64,000 nucleotides of DNA from the NCBI GenBank assembly GCA_002354655.1, contig DELY01000003.1, forward strand, positions 238,635 through 302,634, in the 5' to 3' direction. The stretch comes from Pseudomonas sp. UBA2684. GTDB lineage: Bacteria; Pseudomonadota; Gammaproteobacteria; Pseudomonadales; Pseudomonadaceae. Each line of letters starts with the position of its first letter. Within the stretch, counting starts at the first letter, position 1. Below, one piece after another: positions 9,453 through 20,073 of the stretch. The translations under genes were made by a program, and so were the position numbers. The notes under the pieces are model-generated. The model was not told the origin of the DNA, did no database searches, and saw only the letters and a program-made list of their open reading frames with translations.

Positions 9453-9478
9453 GGGCGGCTCGTCGGAGCCGCCCTTTT
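9453..9478 (-). terminator. Rho-independent terminator of the dusB-fis operon
   Basis: On the minus strand a 9-bp perfect GC stem (GGGCGGCTC/GAGCCGCCC, loop of 4) is followed by six U residues, 14 bp past the fis stop codon. On the plus strand it is also followed by TTTT. Confidence 0.88.
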
Positions 9479-9491
9479 CGAGAATGCAGGG

Positions 9492-9812
9492 TCAGAGCAA
9501 ATCGTACTGTTTGAGCTTCTTGCGCAGAGTGCCGCGGTTCAGGCCGAGCAGTTCGGAGGCCTTGGTCTGGTTACCCTTGACGTAGTTCATCACGGTTTCC
9601 AACAAGGGTGCTTCCACTTCGGTGAGCACCAGATTGTAGACATCGGTGACGTCCGCGCCCTCTAGGTGGGCGAAATAGTTATGCAGCGCTTTCTCGACAC
9701 TGCCGCGCAGGGTTTGCCCTTCTTCGCTCGGCGTATTGAGATGCTGTTTCAAACTGGTGTTGTCACTCACGGGTGCAATTCCACTTCCTAAAGTCTCGGT
9801 CAACATCGTCAT
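9492..9812 (-). CDS. fis: DNA-binding protein Fis
   Basis: A 106-residue nucleoid protein that bends DNA and activates rRNA and other promoters. The C-terminal helix-turn-helix is clear: APLLETVMNYVKGNQTKASE, then LLGLNRGTLRKKLKQYDLL, which closely matches enterobacterial Fis. The N-terminal arm is longer than the 98-residue E. coli protein. The start codon overlaps the end of dusB by 4 bp (ATGA), the standard dusB-fis operon of gammaproteobacteria, so the two are translationally coupled. Confidence 0.97.
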   Translation of the reverse strand: MTMLTETLGSGIAPVSDNTSLKQHLNTPSEEGQTLRGSVEKALHNYFAHLEGADVTDVYNLVLTEVEAPLLETVMNYVKGNQTKASELLGLNRGTLRKKLKQYDLL

Positions 9813-10807
9813 GCGGCCACCCCTTCTCCATCGTTATGCCGTTCGCTGAAAAACTCGCGAACGTTGGCGCACTGCGCGTCCGTACTGTCTAGACGATTGA
9901 ATTGGGCGCGAAACTCCCTGGCGCCCGGCAGGGTTGCGAGATACCAGCCGACATGCTTGCGGGCGATGCGTACGCCCATCACGTCGCCATAGAAGACGTG
10001 CAGCTCGGCCAGGTGCTCTAGCAGAATACGTTCCACCTCGAACAGGCTCGGCCCCGGCAGTGTTGTCCCGGTGCGCAAGTAATGCTCGATTTCGCGAAAA
10101 ATCCACGGCCGCCCTTGCGCCGCCCGGCCAATCAACAGCCCATCGACGCCGGTGGCGGCGAGTACCGCCTTGGCTTTCTCCGGCGAGTCGATGTCGCCAT
10201 TGGCCAGCACCGGGATTGACACCGCCTGCTTGATCGCGGCGATGGTGTCGTACTCGGCGTCGCCGGTGTACAGGTCGGCGCGGGTACGACCGTGCACCGC
10301 CAGCGCGACGATCCCGGTATCTTCGGCGATCTTCGCCACATCGAGGCCGTTCTTGTTCTGTCGATCCCAGCCGGTGCGGATTTTCAGGGTCACCGGCACA
10401 TCCACGGCGGCGACCACAGCCTGCAAAATCTCGCGGACCAGGCGTTCGTCCTTCAGCAGCGCAGAACCGGCGGCCTTGTTGCAGACCTTCTTGGCCGGAC
10501 AGCCCATGTTGATGTCGATGATCTGCGCGCCCAGGTCCACGTTGCGCCGCGCCGCTTCGGCGAGCATCTCGGGGTCGCCGCCAGCGATCTGCACCGAGCG
10601 GGGCTCGGGATCGCCCTCGTGCATCAAGCGCAGGCTCGACTTACGGGTGTTCCACAAGCGCACATCGCTGGTGACCATTTCCGATACCACCAGGCCGGCG
10701 CCCAAACGGCGACACAGCTGGCGAAACGGCCGGTCGGTGACTCCGGCCATGGGCGCGAGAATCAGCTGATTTGGCAGTGTGTAGGGGCCGATGCATAGCG
10801 TCGACAT
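9809..10807 (-). CDS. dusB: tRNA-dihydrouridine synthase B
   Basis: A 332-residue FMN enzyme that reduces uridine to dihydrouridine in the tRNA D-loop. Dus motifs are present: LILAPMAGVTDRPFRQLCRR at the start, DINMGCPAKKVCNKAAGSAL with the catalytic Cys, LKIRTGWD, AVHGRTRADLYTG and GLLIGRAAQGRPWIF. It is the first gene of the dusB-fis operon and overlaps fis by 4 bp. A -10-like TATGAT lies about 64 bp upstream of the start. Confidence 0.96.
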   Translation of the reverse strand: MSTLCIGPYTLPNQLILAPMAGVTDRPFRQLCRRLGAGLVVSEMVTSDVRLWNTRKSSLRLMHEGDPEPRSVQIAGGDPEMLAEAARRNVDLGAQIIDINMGCPAKKVCNKAAGSALLKDERLVREILQAVVAAVDVPVTLKIRTGWDRQNKNGLDVAKIAEDTGIVALAVHGRTRADLYTGDAEYDTIAAIKQAVSIPVLANGDIDSPEKAKAVLAATGVDGLLIGRAAQGRPWIFREIEHYLRTGTTLPGPSLFEVERILLEHLAELHVFYGDVMGVRIARKHVGWYLATLPGAREFRAQFNRLDSTDAQCANVREFFSERHNDGEGVAA

Positions 10808-10870
10808 AGGGCTTCCCTGCTCAAGAGACGTGCTGTTGAGGCGAATAGGAGAGTGCGAAAAAGGGTGAGA

Positions 10871-10899
10871 ATCATACCCGCTCTGGATGACCGGATAAA
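10871..10899 (-). promoter_or_regulatory. Possible sigma70 promoter of dusB-fis
   Basis: On the minus strand TTTATC (10899-10894) and TATGAT (10876-10871) are separated by 17 bp, 64 bp before the dusB ATG. The -10 box is good and the -35 box is weak, as is common at growth-rate-controlled fis promoters. Inferred from sequence only. Confidence 0.4.
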
Positions 10900-10967
10900 G
10901 GCTGTTTTGAACAAATTCTGAACAGCTATGGGCTTATCGCCAAGGGTTTGGTTGTGCCTAGTGCCGG

Positions 10968-12296
10968 TTATTCGGGCGAGTGAAAACTGAGGCTGTAATT
11001 CACCGCCTGGGTGCCGGGGTCGAGGATGTCCAGGGAGATGTGGATCGGCGTCTGTGGCGGCATTTCCGCCTGTCCGGCCAGTTCGCCGGCGAGGTATTCG
11101 CTGGGCTTGAAGCGTCGGCTGGCGAGCAGTTGGCCGTTGATGTCGGCAAAGCGCATTTCCAGCAAGGGGAACGGCTGGGCGAACGGCGCGCGGTTGTAGA
11201 GGATTGCATCGACCACCAGGGCGCCGCTGAACTGCGGATGGCTGCGCACCACCAGGTTGCTGCTCTTGATTTGGGCGATGTCGACCTTGGAGGGCAGGGT
11301 GCAGCCGATGGTTGGGCAGAGCTGCTCGAACCAGGGGCGGTATTGATCCTGGCGCGCCAACTCGTCGAAGTGGTAGTGGATGTATTGACCGGCCAGGGCG
11401 GCGGCGCCGATCAGGTTCAGCAGCCCCCAGCCCAGCCAGCGGCCCCAGGGTTTTTGCGGCGTTTGCCAGTCCAGTTGCAGCGGCTCTTCGTCCAGGTCGA
11501 ACAGGTGCTCGTCACGCAGGCCGGGTTCGCTGCGCTCGTGGGGCGTCAGTTGCAGCGTTTCTGGCCTGTCGTCGCCTTCGCGCGGCTCTGGCTCTGGCGC
11601 CGCGTCGTCGCGCTCGGCGCTCAGCGTCAGGCCGGGCTCATCGGGCTCGGCATCGTGCAGGTCGAACGTCGGCTCGCTGCGGGGGCTTTGGCTCGTCGTG
11701 GCCGTTGTTACGGGCAGCGGGTTGCTGGGCGCTGTGGGCGCCGCCGGTGTTTCGCGAGGAGTGACCGGGCTGAGGCTCAGCGGCGCTGCCGGCGCCTCGT
11801 CGCGCAGCAGGGCTTCGGCCCATTGTTCGTCGTGCGCGGAGTGTTCGGTTTGCGGGGTGGCCCGGAAGTCCTCGGCATACTTGGGTGCCCGTTCAAGGGC
11901 GAGGAACTGCTGCGACAGCTGTTGTTCCTGCTGTTCCAGTTTGGCCAGCTCTTCGTCGAGGTCGAGGCCGTCGAGGTCCAGATCGTCGTGAATCCATAAC
12001 GTATCGCTGGGATTCTTGCCGGGCGGCGTGCTCTGCGCGAGGGCCGATTTGGCCGGTTGTGCGGCGACTTGGCCGCTGTCGGGTCGCGCCGTGACGGGCG
12101 GCGTGGGCGTTGGCAGGGGCGTCGCGCGCGCCGCTGCGGTCAGGGTTTGTCCCTGTTCGAGCAGTTGCTGCGCCGCATTGAACACGTGCAAGCAGGCCCC
12201 GCAGCGCACGGCGCCATGAGCCGCGCCGAGTTGCGCGCGGTTCACGCGAAAGCTGGTGCGGCAATGGGGGCACTGGGTGACGAAACTTTCGGTCAT
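10968..12296 (-). CDS. Zinc-ribbon and DUF3426 domain membrane protein
   Basis: A 442-residue protein with an N-terminal MJ0042-type zinc ribbon (CPHCRTSFRVNRAQLG, then VRCGACLHVFNA), a long low-complexity acidic and proline-rich linker (about residues 60-270), one transmembrane helix (~285-305, WGRWLGWGLLNLIGAAALAG) and a C-terminal DUF3426 domain (SSNLVVRSHPQFSGALVVDAIL). The topology suggests a cytoplasmic zinc finger and a periplasmic DUF3426 domain. It lies between prmA and dusB, its usual place in Pseudomonas. The function is not known; it is not a classic transcription factor. Confidence 0.85.
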   Translation of the reverse strand: MTESFVTQCPHCRTSFRVNRAQLGAAHGAVRCGACLHVFNAAQQLLEQGQTLTAAARATPLPTPTPPVTARPDSGQVAAQPAKSALAQSTPPGKNPSDTLWIHDDLDLDGLDLDEELAKLEQQEQQLSQQFLALERAPKYAEDFRATPQTEHSAHDEQWAEALLRDEAPAAPLSLSPVTPRETPAAPTAPSNPLPVTTATTSQSPRSEPTFDLHDAEPDEPGLTLSAERDDAAPEPEPREGDDRPETLQLTPHERSEPGLRDEHLFDLDEEPLQLDWQTPQKPWGRWLGWGLLNLIGAAALAGQYIHYHFDELARQDQYRPWFEQLCPTIGCTLPSKVDIAQIKSSNLVVRSHPQFSGALVVDAILYNRAPFAQPFPLLEMRFADINGQLLASRRFKPSEYLAGELAGQAEMPPQTPIHISLDILDPGTQAVNYSLSFHSPE

Positions 12297-12367
12297 GCGG
12301 CAATCCGGCGGCCGGCGATCCGGCGAAACAAGGCGATTAGTCTAACGCAAGTGCTGCGCGGGCGGCG

Positions 12368-13246
12368 TTAGCGCCGCACGCCGCTGATGCGCACCCAGCC
12401 GTCTTTGACGGCCGTCGGGTCGAGTGCGAAGGCGTCCTGATACGCCGCGCGTACCTCGTCGGCCTGCTCGGCGAGGACACCCGACAGCGCCAGGCGTCCG
12501 CCCAGGTTGACCAGGCTAGTGATCTGCGGTGCCAGGGCGACCAGCGGGCCAGCGAGGATATTGGCGACCACCACGTCGGCCGGTTGCGGCGGCAGGTCAG
12601 CGGGCAGGTAGATCGGGAAGCGTGCCGGGTCGATGCCGTTGCGCCCGGCATTGTCGCGCGAGGCTTCCAGGGCTTGCGGGTCGATGTCGGTACCGACTGC
12701 TTGCGGGGCGCCGAGCAGCAGGGCGGCGATGGCCAGGATGCCCGAGCCGCAGCCGAAATCCAGCACGCTGGAATTGGTCAGGTCTTGGCCGTCGAGCCAC
12801 TCCAGGCACAGCGCGGTGGTCGGGTGGGTGCCGGTACCAAAGGCCAGACCCGGGTCGAGCAGCAGGTTGACCGCATCCGGCTCCGGGGCGGCGTGCCAGC
12901 TCGGCACGATCCACAGACGCTGGCCGAAGCGCATGGGTTCGAAGCCATCCATCCAGCTGCGTTCCCAATCCTGGTCGGCGATCACTTCGGCGTGGTGCTC
13001 CGGCAGTTTGGTTCCGGTCAGTAAGTGCAGGTGGGCGAACACCGCCTCGGCCTGGGTGTCGGCCTCGAACAGGGCCAGCAGGTGGGTATGCGACCACAGC
13101 GGCGTGGTGCCCAGGTCCGGCTCGAAAATCGGCTGGTCTTCGGCGTCCATGAAGGTCACCGACACCGCACCGACTTCCAGTAGGGCGTCTTCGTAGGTTT
13201 CCGCCTGCTCCGGGGTGATGGCGAGACGGACTTGTAACCAGGGCAT
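12368..13246 (-). CDS. prmA: Ribosomal protein L11 methyltransferase
   Basis: A 292-residue SAM-dependent enzyme that trimethylates ribosomal protein L11. The N-terminal L11-binding domain ([16 protein letters not shown]) is followed by [40 protein letters not shown], the SAM-binding loop [20 protein letters not shown] and the NILAGPL motif, all diagnostic for PrmA. The ATG at 13246 is selected because GAGG lies upstream and the protein begins as in the family; the longer open frame to 13348 runs through the terminator of accC. Confidence 0.96.
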   Translation of the reverse strand: MPWLQVRLAITPEQAETYEDALLEVGAVSVTFMDAEDQPIFEPDLGTTPLWSHTHLLALFEADTQAEAVFAHLHLLTGTKLPEHHAEVIADQDWERSWMDGFEPMRFGQRLWIVPSWHAAPEPDAVNLLLDPGLAFGTGTHPTTALCLEWLDGQDLTNSSVLDFGCGSGILAIAALLLGAPQAVGTDIDPQALEASRDNAGRNGIDPARFPIYLPADLPPQPADVVVANILAGPLVALAPQITSLVNLGGRLALSGVLAEQADEVRAAYQDAFALDPTAVKDGWVRISGVRR

Positions 13247-13344
13247 GGGAAACCTCGTAAACACTGTGGCGGGACGCTGCAAATTGGCGCGCAGCTTACT
13301 TGAAGCGGTGGTGCCGCTGCCACCGCTTGCGGTCGGCAGAAACG

Positions 13345-13372
13345 ACAAGGGCCGCCGAATGGCAGCCCTTGT
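13345..13372 (-). terminator. Terminator-like hairpin downstream of the accBC operon
   Basis: ACAAGGGCCGCC and GGCAGCCCTTGT pair over 12 positions (one G-U in RNA) around a 4-nt loop. On the minus strand the stem ends in TTGT followed by CGTTT, between accC and prmA. Confidence 0.55.
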
Positions 13373-13406
13373 TGAGCATTTCAGTCATGACCTCGCGAGC
13401 TAGAGC

Positions 13407-13479
13407 GAGACAAGGCGAAAACGGTCAAGGAAGCGGAGTTTACGTCTGTAAATGAGCATTCCGAGGCCGCTTTTAACGC
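13407..13479. repeat. Dispersed repeat, short copy
   Basis: About 73 bp (beginning GAGACAAGGCGAAAACGG, ending CGAGGCCGCTTTTAACGC) closely match, in inverted orientation, the middle of the 175-bp element at 37157-37331. This copy lacks an internal segment of about 25-30 bp and the terminal inverted repeats. It fills part of the accC-prmA spacer. Confidence 0.7.
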
Positions 13480-13526
13480 CCCCTTTCTTTTATCGAGAGG
13501 GGCCGACGCGCAGCAGGTCATGGGGC

Positions 13527-14876
13527 TTAGTGCTTATCCATACCCAGTTTTTTCTCCAGGTAATGGATATTCACGCCGCCTTTGCAGAAGCCTTTGTCAC
13601 GAACCAGCATGCGGTGCAGCGGCACGTTGGTCTTGATGCCGTCGACCACGATCTCGTCCAGGGCGTTGCGCATACGGGCCATGGCCTCGTCGCGGGTGGC
13701 ACCGTAGGTGATGATCTTGCCGATCAGCGAGTCGTAGTGCGGTGGCACGCTGTAGCCGCTGTACAGGTGGGAATCCATCCGTACGCCGTTGCCGCCCGGG
13801 GCGTGGAAGTGTTTGACCTTGCCGGGGCAGGGCATGAAGTTGTCCGGGTCTTCGGCGTTGATCCGGCATTCCAGCGAATGGCCGCGAATCACCACGTCAC
13901 TCTGCTTGAACGACAGCTTGTTGCCAGCGGCGATGCTGAGCATCTCCTTGACGATGTCGATGCCAGTGACCATTTCCGATACCGGATGCTCCACCTGCAC
14001 GCGGGTGTTCATCTCGATAAAGTAGAAGCGACCGTCTTCGTAGAGGAACTCGAAGGTGCCGGCACCGCGGTAGCCGATCTCGATGCAGGCATCGACGCAG
14101 CGTTGCAGCACTTCGGCGCGGGCTTTTTCATCGATGCCCGGGGCTGGCGCTTCTTCTAGGACCTTTTGGTGGCGGCGTTGCAGCGAGCAGTCGCGGTCAC
14201 CCAGGTGGATGGCGTTGCCCTGGCCGTCGGAGATGACCTGGACTTCCACGTGGCGTGGATTGCCGAGGAACTTCTCCAGGTAGACCATCGGGTTGCCGAA
14301 CACCGAACCGGCTTCGCTGCGGGTCAGCTTGGCCGATTTGATCAGGTCTTCTTCCTTGTACACCACGCGCATGCCGCGACCACCGCCGCCGCCAGCGGCC
14401 TTGATGATCACTGGGTAGCCAACGTCGCGAGCAATCTGCAGGGCGGTCTCTTCGTCTTCCGGCAGCGGGCCGTCGGAGCCAGGTACTACCGGTACGCCGG
14501 CGCGCTTCATGGCGTCCTTGGCCGACACCTTGTCGCCCATCAGGCGGATGGTCTCGGCTTTCGGGCCGATAAAGGCGAAGCCGGAGTTTTCCACCTGCTC
14601 GGCGAAGTCGGCGTTTTCCGCAAGGAAGCCGTAGCCGGGGTGAATCGCGGTGGCGCCGGTGACTTCAGCGGCGCTGATGATCGCCGGAATATTCAGGTAG
14701 GACAGCGCGCCAGAGGCCGGGCCAATGCACACCGACTCGTCGGCCAGGCCCAGGTGCATCAACTCGCGGTCGGCGGTGGAATGCACCGCGACGGTCTTGA
14801 TGCCCAGCTCTTTACAGGCGCGCAAGACGCGCAGGGCGATCTCGCCGCGGTTGGCGATCAGAACTTTTTCCAACAT
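13527..14876 (-). CDS. accC: Acetyl-CoA carboxylase, biotin carboxylase subunit
   Basis: A 449-residue ATP-grasp enzyme that carboxylates the biotin of AccB, the first step of fatty-acid synthesis. It begins [20 protein letters not shown] and has [15 protein letters not shown], the glycine-rich ATP loop [26 protein letters not shown], the [20 protein letters not shown] segment and [14 protein letters not shown]. The ATG at 14876 lies 17 bp behind the accB stop, in the aroQ-accB-accC operon order. A hairpin that may act as terminator follows. Confidence 0.98.
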   Translation of the reverse strand: MLEKVLIANRGEIALRVLRACKELGIKTVAVHSTADRELMHLGLADESVCIGPASGALSYLNIPAIISAAEVTGATAIHPGYGFLAENADFAEQVENSGFAFIGPKAETIRLMGDKVSAKDAMKRAGVPVVPGSDGPLPEDEETALQIARDVGYPVIIKAAGGGGGRGMRVVYKEEDLIKSAKLTRSEAGSVFGNPMVYLEKFLGNPRHVEVQVISDGQGNAIHLGDRDCSLQRRHQKVLEEAPAPGIDEKARAEVLQRCVDACIEIGYRGAGTFEFLYEDGRFYFIEMNTRVQVEHPVSEMVTGIDIVKEMLSIAAGNKLSFKQSDVVIRGHSLECRINAEDPDNFMPCPGKVKHFHAPGGNGVRMDSHLYSGYSVPPHYDSLIGKIITYGATRDEAMARMRNALDEIVVDGIKTNVPLHRMLVRDKGFCKGGVNIHYLEKKLGMDKH

Positions 14877-14893
14877 CGCAGGCTCTCCGCGGG

Positions 14894-15355
14894 TCAAACG
14901 ATGGTGAAAAGAGGTTGATCGTATTCCACCGGCTGGCCGTTCTCGCCCAGGATGGATTCGATCACGCCGCTGGTCTCGGCCTCGATGTGGTTCATCATCT
15001 TCATCGCTTCGACGATGCAGAGGATGTCGCCTTTCTTGACGGCGGTCCCCACTTCAACGAAGTTGCTCGAAGTTGGGCCGGAAGCGCGGTAGAAGGTGCC
15101 GACCATCGGCGAACGCACCACGGTGCCGTTCAGCTTGGCGGCAGCCGGGGCGGATGCCTCAGCGGTGACCGGTGCAGCGGCCACCGGAGCGGCGGCTGGC
15201 GCAGGAGCCGGCGCATACATCGGCTGTTGCATAAAGGCCGGCTGTTTGCTGTGGCGGCTGATGCGTACGGATTCTTCGCCTTCGCGAATTTCCAGTTCGT
15301 CGATGCCGGACTCTTCCAGCAACTCGATCAGTTTTTTGACTTTACGAATATCCAT
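14894..15355 (-). CDS. accB: Biotin carboxyl carrier protein of acetyl-CoA carboxylase
   Basis: A 153-residue carrier protein. The N-terminal part ([20 protein letters not shown]) is typical of AccB. It is followed by an Ala/Pro-rich flexible linker (about 45-75) and the biotinyl domain with the biotinylated lysine in [10 protein letters not shown] and the thumb region ([10 protein letters not shown]). It lies 22 bp after aroQ and 17 bp before accC, and the three are probably cotranscribed. Confidence 0.98.
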   Translation of the reverse strand: MDIRKVKKLIELLEESGIDELEIREGEESVRISRHSKQPAFMQQPMYAPAPAPAAAPVAAAPVTAEASAPAAAKLNGTVVRSPMVGTFYRASGPTSSNFVEVGTAVKKGDILCIVEAMKMMNHIEAETSGVIESILGENGQPVEYDQPLFTIV

Positions 15356-15377
15356 AGGTGTTCAACTCCCAGTGAGG

Positions 15378-15821
15378 TCAGGGCCGTTCAAGTTGTTCGA
15401 GTGCAGCCTCCAGGGCCAGCCGATAACCGCTGGCGCCAAGGCCGCAGATCACCCCTACCGCAACATCGGAAAAGTAGGAGTGATGGCGGAAAGCTTCGCG
15501 CTTGTGCACGTTGGACAGGTGCACTTCGATGAATGGGATGCTCACCGCCAGCAATGCGTCACGTAATGCGACGCTGGTGTGGGTAAATGCGGCGGGATTG
15601 ATCAGGATAAAGTCGACACCTTCGCCTTTTGCGGCGTGAATGCGCTCGATCAATTCGTACTCGGCATTGCTCTGTAGATAGAGCAGATGATGGCCGGCGT
15701 CACGGGCGCGGCGCTCCAAATCGAGATTGATCTGTTCCAGGGTGGTGGCGCCATAGACGCCCGGTTCACGGGTGCCCAGCAGATTGAGGTTGGGGCCGTG
15801 CAGCACCAGTAAAGTGGCCAT
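15378..15821 (-). CDS. aroQ: Type II 3-dehydroquinate dehydratase
   Basis: A 147-residue enzyme of the shikimate pathway. It starts [20 protein letters not shown], followed by the flexible lid with the catalytic Tyr ([13 protein letters not shown]), [17 protein letters not shown] and [19 protein letters not shown], which contains the active-site histidine region. AAGGAA lies before the ATG at 15821. It is the first gene of aroQ-accB-accC, an arrangement frequent in gammaproteobacteria. The length is normal. Confidence 0.97.
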   Translation of the reverse strand: MATLLVLHGPNLNLLGTREPGVYGATTLEQINLDLERRARDAGHHLLYLQSNAEYELIERIHAAKGEGVDFILINPAAFTHTSVALRDALLAVSIPFIEVHLSNVHKREAFRHHSYFSDVAVGVICGLGASGYRLALEAALEQLERP

Positions 15822-15855
15822 GATCCGGTATTCCTTGTTTTTTGCGCTGTGCAGG

Positions 15856-15885
15856 ACTATGCCGGATACGGCTAAAGACTGTCCA
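15856..15885 (-). promoter_or_regulatory. Possible promoter of aroQ-accBC
   Basis: On the minus strand TGGACA (15885-15880; 5 of 6 to consensus) and CATAGT (15861-15856; 4 of 6) are 18 bp apart, about 35 bp before the aroQ start. Inferred from sequence only. Confidence 0.4.
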
Positions 15886-15990
15886 GTTGTCGGCAATAGT
15901 CGACACGATGCCAGCTGTTTGCGGCAAATATATGAAAAAGAATCAAACGACTGACTGAAAATCGTGCGCGTGAAAGCGCGCGCCGAGCGC

Positions 15991-17763
15991 TCAGAAACGC
16001 TCGCGTGCCTGGCTCAGACGATGCGCAAAGGTTGCTGCATCGACCTCACCTACGACACGCAAATCCCGCCATTCGTCACCCTTTTTATCGAACAACAGGA
16101 TCGCCGGCGGGCCGAACAGTTGGTAGCGGTCGAGCAGTGCGCGCTGGGCGGCGTTGCTGTCGGTCATGTCGAAGCGCACCAACTGATAGTCGCCCAGCTG
16201 GCTAACGACTTCGGCGGCGCTGAGCACTTCGCGTTCGATCACTTTGCAACTGATGCACCAGTCGGCGTACCAGTCGAGCAGCAGCGGTTGGCCATTGCGT
16301 TGCGCCGCGGCGAACGCGCTGTGCAATTCGGCGGAGGTGCTGATGGTCTGCCAACTGCCCGGCGCGACCTGACTGCTTGCCGTGCCGGCCAGTGGCAGGC
16401 GACCGAGTGGGCGCAATGGGTCGTCCTGGCCCTGCAAGGCGCCGGTCCAGGCGGCCAGGGCATACACCAGCAGCGCCAGGCCGGCGAGCTGGGCGAGTTT
16501 TTCCTTCGATGTTTTGCTGCCGAACTCCAGGGCGCCGAGGAACAGCGCCACGCCGGCGGCCAGCAAGCCCCACAACGCCAGGGCCAGAGTCCCCGGCAGC
16601 ACGCGCTCGAGCAGCCAGATCGAGACCGCCAAGAGCATCACGCCGAAGGCATTGCGCACCGCGACCATCCAGTCGCCGGACTTGGGCAGCAGCGCGCCGC
16701 CGCCGGCACCAAAAATCACCAGAGGCGTGCCCATGCCCAGGCCCAGGGCGAACAGTTGCAGACCGCCGCCGAGGGCGTCGCCGGTGCTGCTGATGTACAG
16801 CAGCAGGGCGGTCAGCGGTGCGGTGACGCACGGCGAGACGATCAGGCTGGAAAGCACGCCGAGACTCGCTGCGCCAGCAATCGAGCCGCCCTGGGTGTGG
16901 CTGGCCTTGCGGTCGAGGCGCTCGCGGATGAAGGCCGGTAGGCGCAGCTCGAAGGCGCCGAACATGGCCAGGGCAAACAGACTGAAGAACAGTGCGAAGG
17001 GCACCAGCACCCAGGGCGATTGCAGCATCGCTTGCAGGTTCAGGCTGGCGCCGAACAGACCCATCAGCGCGCCGAGGGCGGCGTAGCAGGCCGCCATTGG
17101 CAGCACATAGGCCAGCGACAGCACCAGGCCACGTTTATTGCTGGGACGGCCACGCAGCACCACGCCGGAGAGGATCGGCAGCATCGGCAAGACGCACGGG
17201 GTGAAGGTCAGGCCCAGGCCGGCGAGGAAGAACAAGGCCAGGTCGCCCCAGCTCCAACTGGCGGCCGCGGCGCCGGCAGCGCTGGCGTTGCTCGCCGCGC
17301 CGCCGCCGATCTTCAGCTGTTCGGTTTCCGGCGGGTAGCACAGGCCCTTGTCGGCGCAGCCCTGGTAGGTGACGTTCAAATTGAACGGACGGTTGTCTGG
17401 GTTGTTCAGCGGTAGCTCGACATCCAGTACGCCGTAATACACTTCGACATCGCCGAAGTACTCATCCGTCTTCGCCTCGCCAGGCGGTAGCTTGGCGGCG
17501 CCGAGGCCGATATCCGCCGGTTCGCTGCTGAATGTGAAGCGGTGCTGGTACAGGTAATACCCCGGCGCGGCGACAAAGCGCAGGGTGATCGAGTCCGCTG
17601 TGCTGGCCAGCAGATTCAGCTTGAAGGCTTCGCGCACCGGCAAGAAATCGGCGCTGTTGTTCAGTGCGGCGCCCAATGGCGCGGCAGTGGGGCGGCTGTC
17701 GAACAGGCCGGCGCTGGCGGGCAGGGCGAGCAGCAGCAGGATCAGGCTGATTAAACGGCGCAT
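15991..17763 (-). CDS. dsbD: Thiol:disulfide interchange protein DsbD (DipZ)
   Basis: A 590-residue inner-membrane electron relay that carries reducing power from thioredoxin to periplasmic DsbC/DsbG and cytochrome c maturation. Signal peptide ([18 protein letters not shown]). N-terminal alpha domain with Cys136 and Cys142 ([11 protein letters not shown]). Eight-helix beta domain with the two essential cysteines in [13 protein letters not shown] and [15 protein letters not shown]-terminal thioredoxin-like gamma domain with Cys503 and Cys506 ([11 protein letters not shown]). All six redox cysteines are present. The start at 17763 is the ATG right before the signal peptide. It is transcribed away from aroQ on the same strand with about a 170-bp gap between the two starts. 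Confidence 0.96.
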   Translation of the reverse strand: MRRLISLILLLLALPASAGLFDSRPTAAPLGAALNNSADFLPVREAFKLNLLASTADSITLRFVAAPGYYLYQHRFTFSSEPADIGLGAAKLPPGEAKTDEYFGDVEVYYGVLDVELPLNNPDNRPFNLNVTYQGCADKGLCYPPETEQLKIGGGAASNASAAGAAAASWSWGDLALFFLAGLGLTFTPCVLPMLPILSGVVLRGRPSNKRGLVLSLAYVLPMAACYAALGALMGLFGASLNLQAMLQSPWVLVPFALFFSLFALAMFGAFELRLPAFIRERLDRKASHTQGGSIAGAASLGVLSSLIVSPCVTAPLTALLLYISSTGDALGGGLQLFALGLGMGTPLVIFGAGGGALLPKSGDWMVAVRNAFGVMLLAVSIWLLERVLPGTLALALWGLLAAGVALFLGALEFGSKTSKEKLAQLAGLALLVYALAAWTGALQGQDDPLRPLGRLPLAGTASSQVAPGSWQTISTSAELHSAFAAAQRNGQPLLLDWYADWCISCKVIEREVLSAAEVVSQLGDYQLVRFDMTDSNAAQRALLDRYQLFGPPAILLFDKKGDEWRDLRVVGEVDAATFAHRLSQARERF

Positions 17764-17913
17764 GGGCGTCTCGTGCGGCGGGAATGCCGGCATCATAGCG
17801 GAGCGGTGGGGCTCAACGCATGGGCGAGGCTGTAAGCGGTTTTGTCGCGCCGCCGAACGGCGGCGCGGCCTGCCGCCGAGTGCGGCATAACGCCGCGCGG
17901 TCGGGCGTGGCGG

Positions 17914-19878
17914 TTACAGGCGGAAGGCCTGCACCGCGGTGTGCAACTGGCCGCCCAGGTGCAGCAGTTGTTCACCCTGGTGGCGGCCCTCGCCGATGCG
18001 CACCAGGTTGTCGCCGCCCAGTTGGTGGATGCGCTCGCTATGGCCGCGAATTTCACTGACCGCGCCACTCTGCTGGGCCGTGGCCTCGGCGATGCGTTCG
18101 GCGACACTGGCGATGGTGCGGATCGCCGCGACGATTTCGTCGAGCGCGCCGTCGGCGGCTTCGGCCTGGCTGGCGGTGGTTTCGGCGTGTTCGACCTGGG
18201 CGCGCATGGCACTCACCGATTGCCGTGCGGCGAGCTGCAAGCGCCCGATCAGCTCTTGAATCTCGGCGGTGGCGCCGCTGGTGCGTTGCGATAAAGAGCG
18301 CACTTCGTCGGCGACCACGGCAAAGCCACGGCCCATCTCGCCCGCGCGCGCGGCCTCGATGGCGGCGTTGAGGGCCAGCAGGTTGGTTTGCTCGGCGATC
18401 CCGCGGATCACCGTTAGCACATTGCCGATGGTGGTGGTTTCCTCGGCCAGGCGCTCGATGGCCTGGGCGTTGCCTTGTACCTCGTCGACCAGGGCGTGCA
18501 GCCCGGTCAGGCTTTGCCCGATCACGTGCTGGCCCTGCTCCAGGGCGCGGTCGGCGTCGCGGCTGGCATCGGCGGCATGGCTGGCGTCGCCGGCGACCTG
18601 CTGGATAGTGGCTTCCAGTTCGCCAAGCGCATCGCGGATCTGCGCGGTATCGCCGGCCTGGCGTTCGGCGCCGGCATGCAGGCCGCCGCTGAGGTCGGCG
18701 AGGGTGCGGCTGGAGCCGGCGACCTGTTCGGCATGCAGGCGAATGGTGCCGACCAGGTCGACCAGGTAAGCGCGTAGGCGGTTCAGCGAGTCTTCGATAT
18801 CGCGCAGCTCGCGGGTGCGTGAGCCGAGCCGGACATCGTCGCCGAAGTCGCCGGCGGCCCAGGCCGACAAGGCCGGCACCAGATGGTTGAGAACGCGGGT
18901 CAGGCGCCGTTGCAGGGTGTCGATGATCAGCGCGATCAGCAGGATCAGGCCGATCATCAGGCCTTGCAGCAGCCGCACTTCGCCTTGAATCCGTCCGTGT
19001 TCGCTGCGCACCGCCGGCTCCAGTGCGGCCAGCGCCTGGTGCACGCGCTCGACCTGCGCTGCGGTGGCCTGAGCCAGTTCGCTGCGCTGTTCGATCAGCG
19101 CGCGTGTACGTGCCAGTTCCGCCGGGTAGCGGCTGACCAGGCTGGCGAAGTCGCGCTTGAGGGCGATGCCGCGGTCTTCTGCCTGGGTGCTGGCGCTGTC
19201 GCTGTCCAGGCCCAGCATTGAGGCGAACGCAGCGCTGCCAGAGTTGCTCTGCGTTTCCACGCCCAGCAGCGGCAGAGCACCCAGCGCCTGCGCCTGGCGC
19301 TCAATCGCGAGCAGCTCGCGCTCGACGTCGGCGGCCAATTCGCTGCGGCCGCTGCTGACCAGTTTGTCGCGTGCATGGGCCAGGCGGATCAGGTGCTGCG
19401 CGGCGTTGAACAGCGGCTGGCGGTAGTCGGTCGCGGCGGGCGTGGTGGCGCTGTCGGCGTATTGCGCGAGTTGCTCCAGCGCGTCGGCCATTTCCCGTTC
19501 GGCCTGTAGCAGCAAACCCTGTGGATCGCCCGCCAGTTTGCCGGCAGCGAGCAGCTGGTTGGTGCTGAACGCATGCAGTTCGGCGAGGCTGGGGCGCAGG
19601 TTGTCGGCCAGTGTCGGGGGCAGTTCGGCGAGTGCCAGTTCCAGGCTGGCGAGGGCCTGCATGGCGGCGCTGTGGCGCAATGCGTCGCCGCTGCCCAGGT
19701 AGCCCTGGATATTGCGGGCGACGTCCTGCTGAAACTGCTGCGACAGGCTCATGTAACGCTCCATCAGCAGATAGGGGCGCTCCAGGGCGCGTTGCGACCA
19801 CCACAGCGTAGCGCCCAGGGCGATGCACACGGTGACCAGGAGCAGGGTGTTGAGGTTGGTAAGTGACTTCAGGCGCAT
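17914..19878 (-). CDS. ctpL: Methyl-accepting chemotaxis protein, CtpL-like
   Basis: A 654-residue chemoreceptor. An N-terminal membrane helix ([17 protein letters not shown]), a long periplasmic all-helical sensor (about 35-300) of the four-helix/HBM type, a second membrane helix ([16 protein letters not shown]), a HAMP-like region and a cytoplasmic signalling domain with the hairpin tip [19 protein letters not shown] and [18 protein letters not shown]. The location between dsbD and gcbA is the place of ctpL in P. aeruginosa, a receptor for phosphate and chloroanilines. The name rests on synteny and size; the ligand here is not shown. No C-terminal CheR-docking pentapeptide is seen (it ends VQAFRL). 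Confidence 0.85.
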   Translation of the reverse strand: MRLKSLTNLNTLLLVTVCIALGATLWWSQRALERPYLLMERYMSLSQQFQQDVARNIQGYLGSGDALRHSAAMQALASLELALAELPPTLADNLRPSLAELHAFSTNQLLAAGKLAGDPQGLLLQAEREMADALEQLAQYADSATTPAATDYRQPLFNAAQHLIRLAHARDKLVSSGRSELAADVERELLAIERQAQALGALPLLGVETQSNSGSAAFASMLGLDSDSASTQAEDRGIALKRDFASLVSRYPAELARTRALIEQRSELAQATAAQVERVHQALAALEPAVRSEHGRIQGEVRLLQGLMIGLILLIALIIDTLQRRLTRVLNHLVPALSAWAAGDFGDDVRLGSRTRELRDIEDSLNRLRAYLVDLVGTIRLHAEQVAGSSRTLADLSGGLHAGAERQAGDTAQIRDALGELEATIQQVAGDASHAADASRDADRALEQGQHVIGQSLTGLHALVDEVQGNAQAIERLAEETTTIGNVLTVIRGIAEQTNLLALNAAIEAARAGEMGRGFAVVADEVRSLSQRTSGATAEIQELIGRLQLAARQSVSAMRAQVEHAETTASQAEAADGALDEIVAAIRTIASVAERIAEATAQQSGAVSEIRGHSERIHQLGGDNLVRIGEGRHQGEQLLHLGGQLHTAVQAFRL

Positions 19879-20073
19879 AGGGCTCGACCGACGACGGAAC
19901 GCTGCCGACTGCGCCCGGCAATGCCCGGACACAATCGCTATGTCGCTGAAGTTATTGCGTTTTCATGACAGGGTTATGACGACGTGCGCGGTGTCACAGT
20001 TTTTCGTGGGCGATGTCCCCGTTATGTGTTGAACCGTGGGGGCGGCTAGGCGGTGCCTGGAGCTCGGTAATGC

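Noticed and set aside
17846-17867. Perfect GC hairpin (CGCGCCGCC/GGCGGCGCG) between ctpL and dsbD
   Set aside because: No run of U follows on the strand of ctpL, so a rho-independent terminator is not supported; it may just be a GC-rich palindrome.
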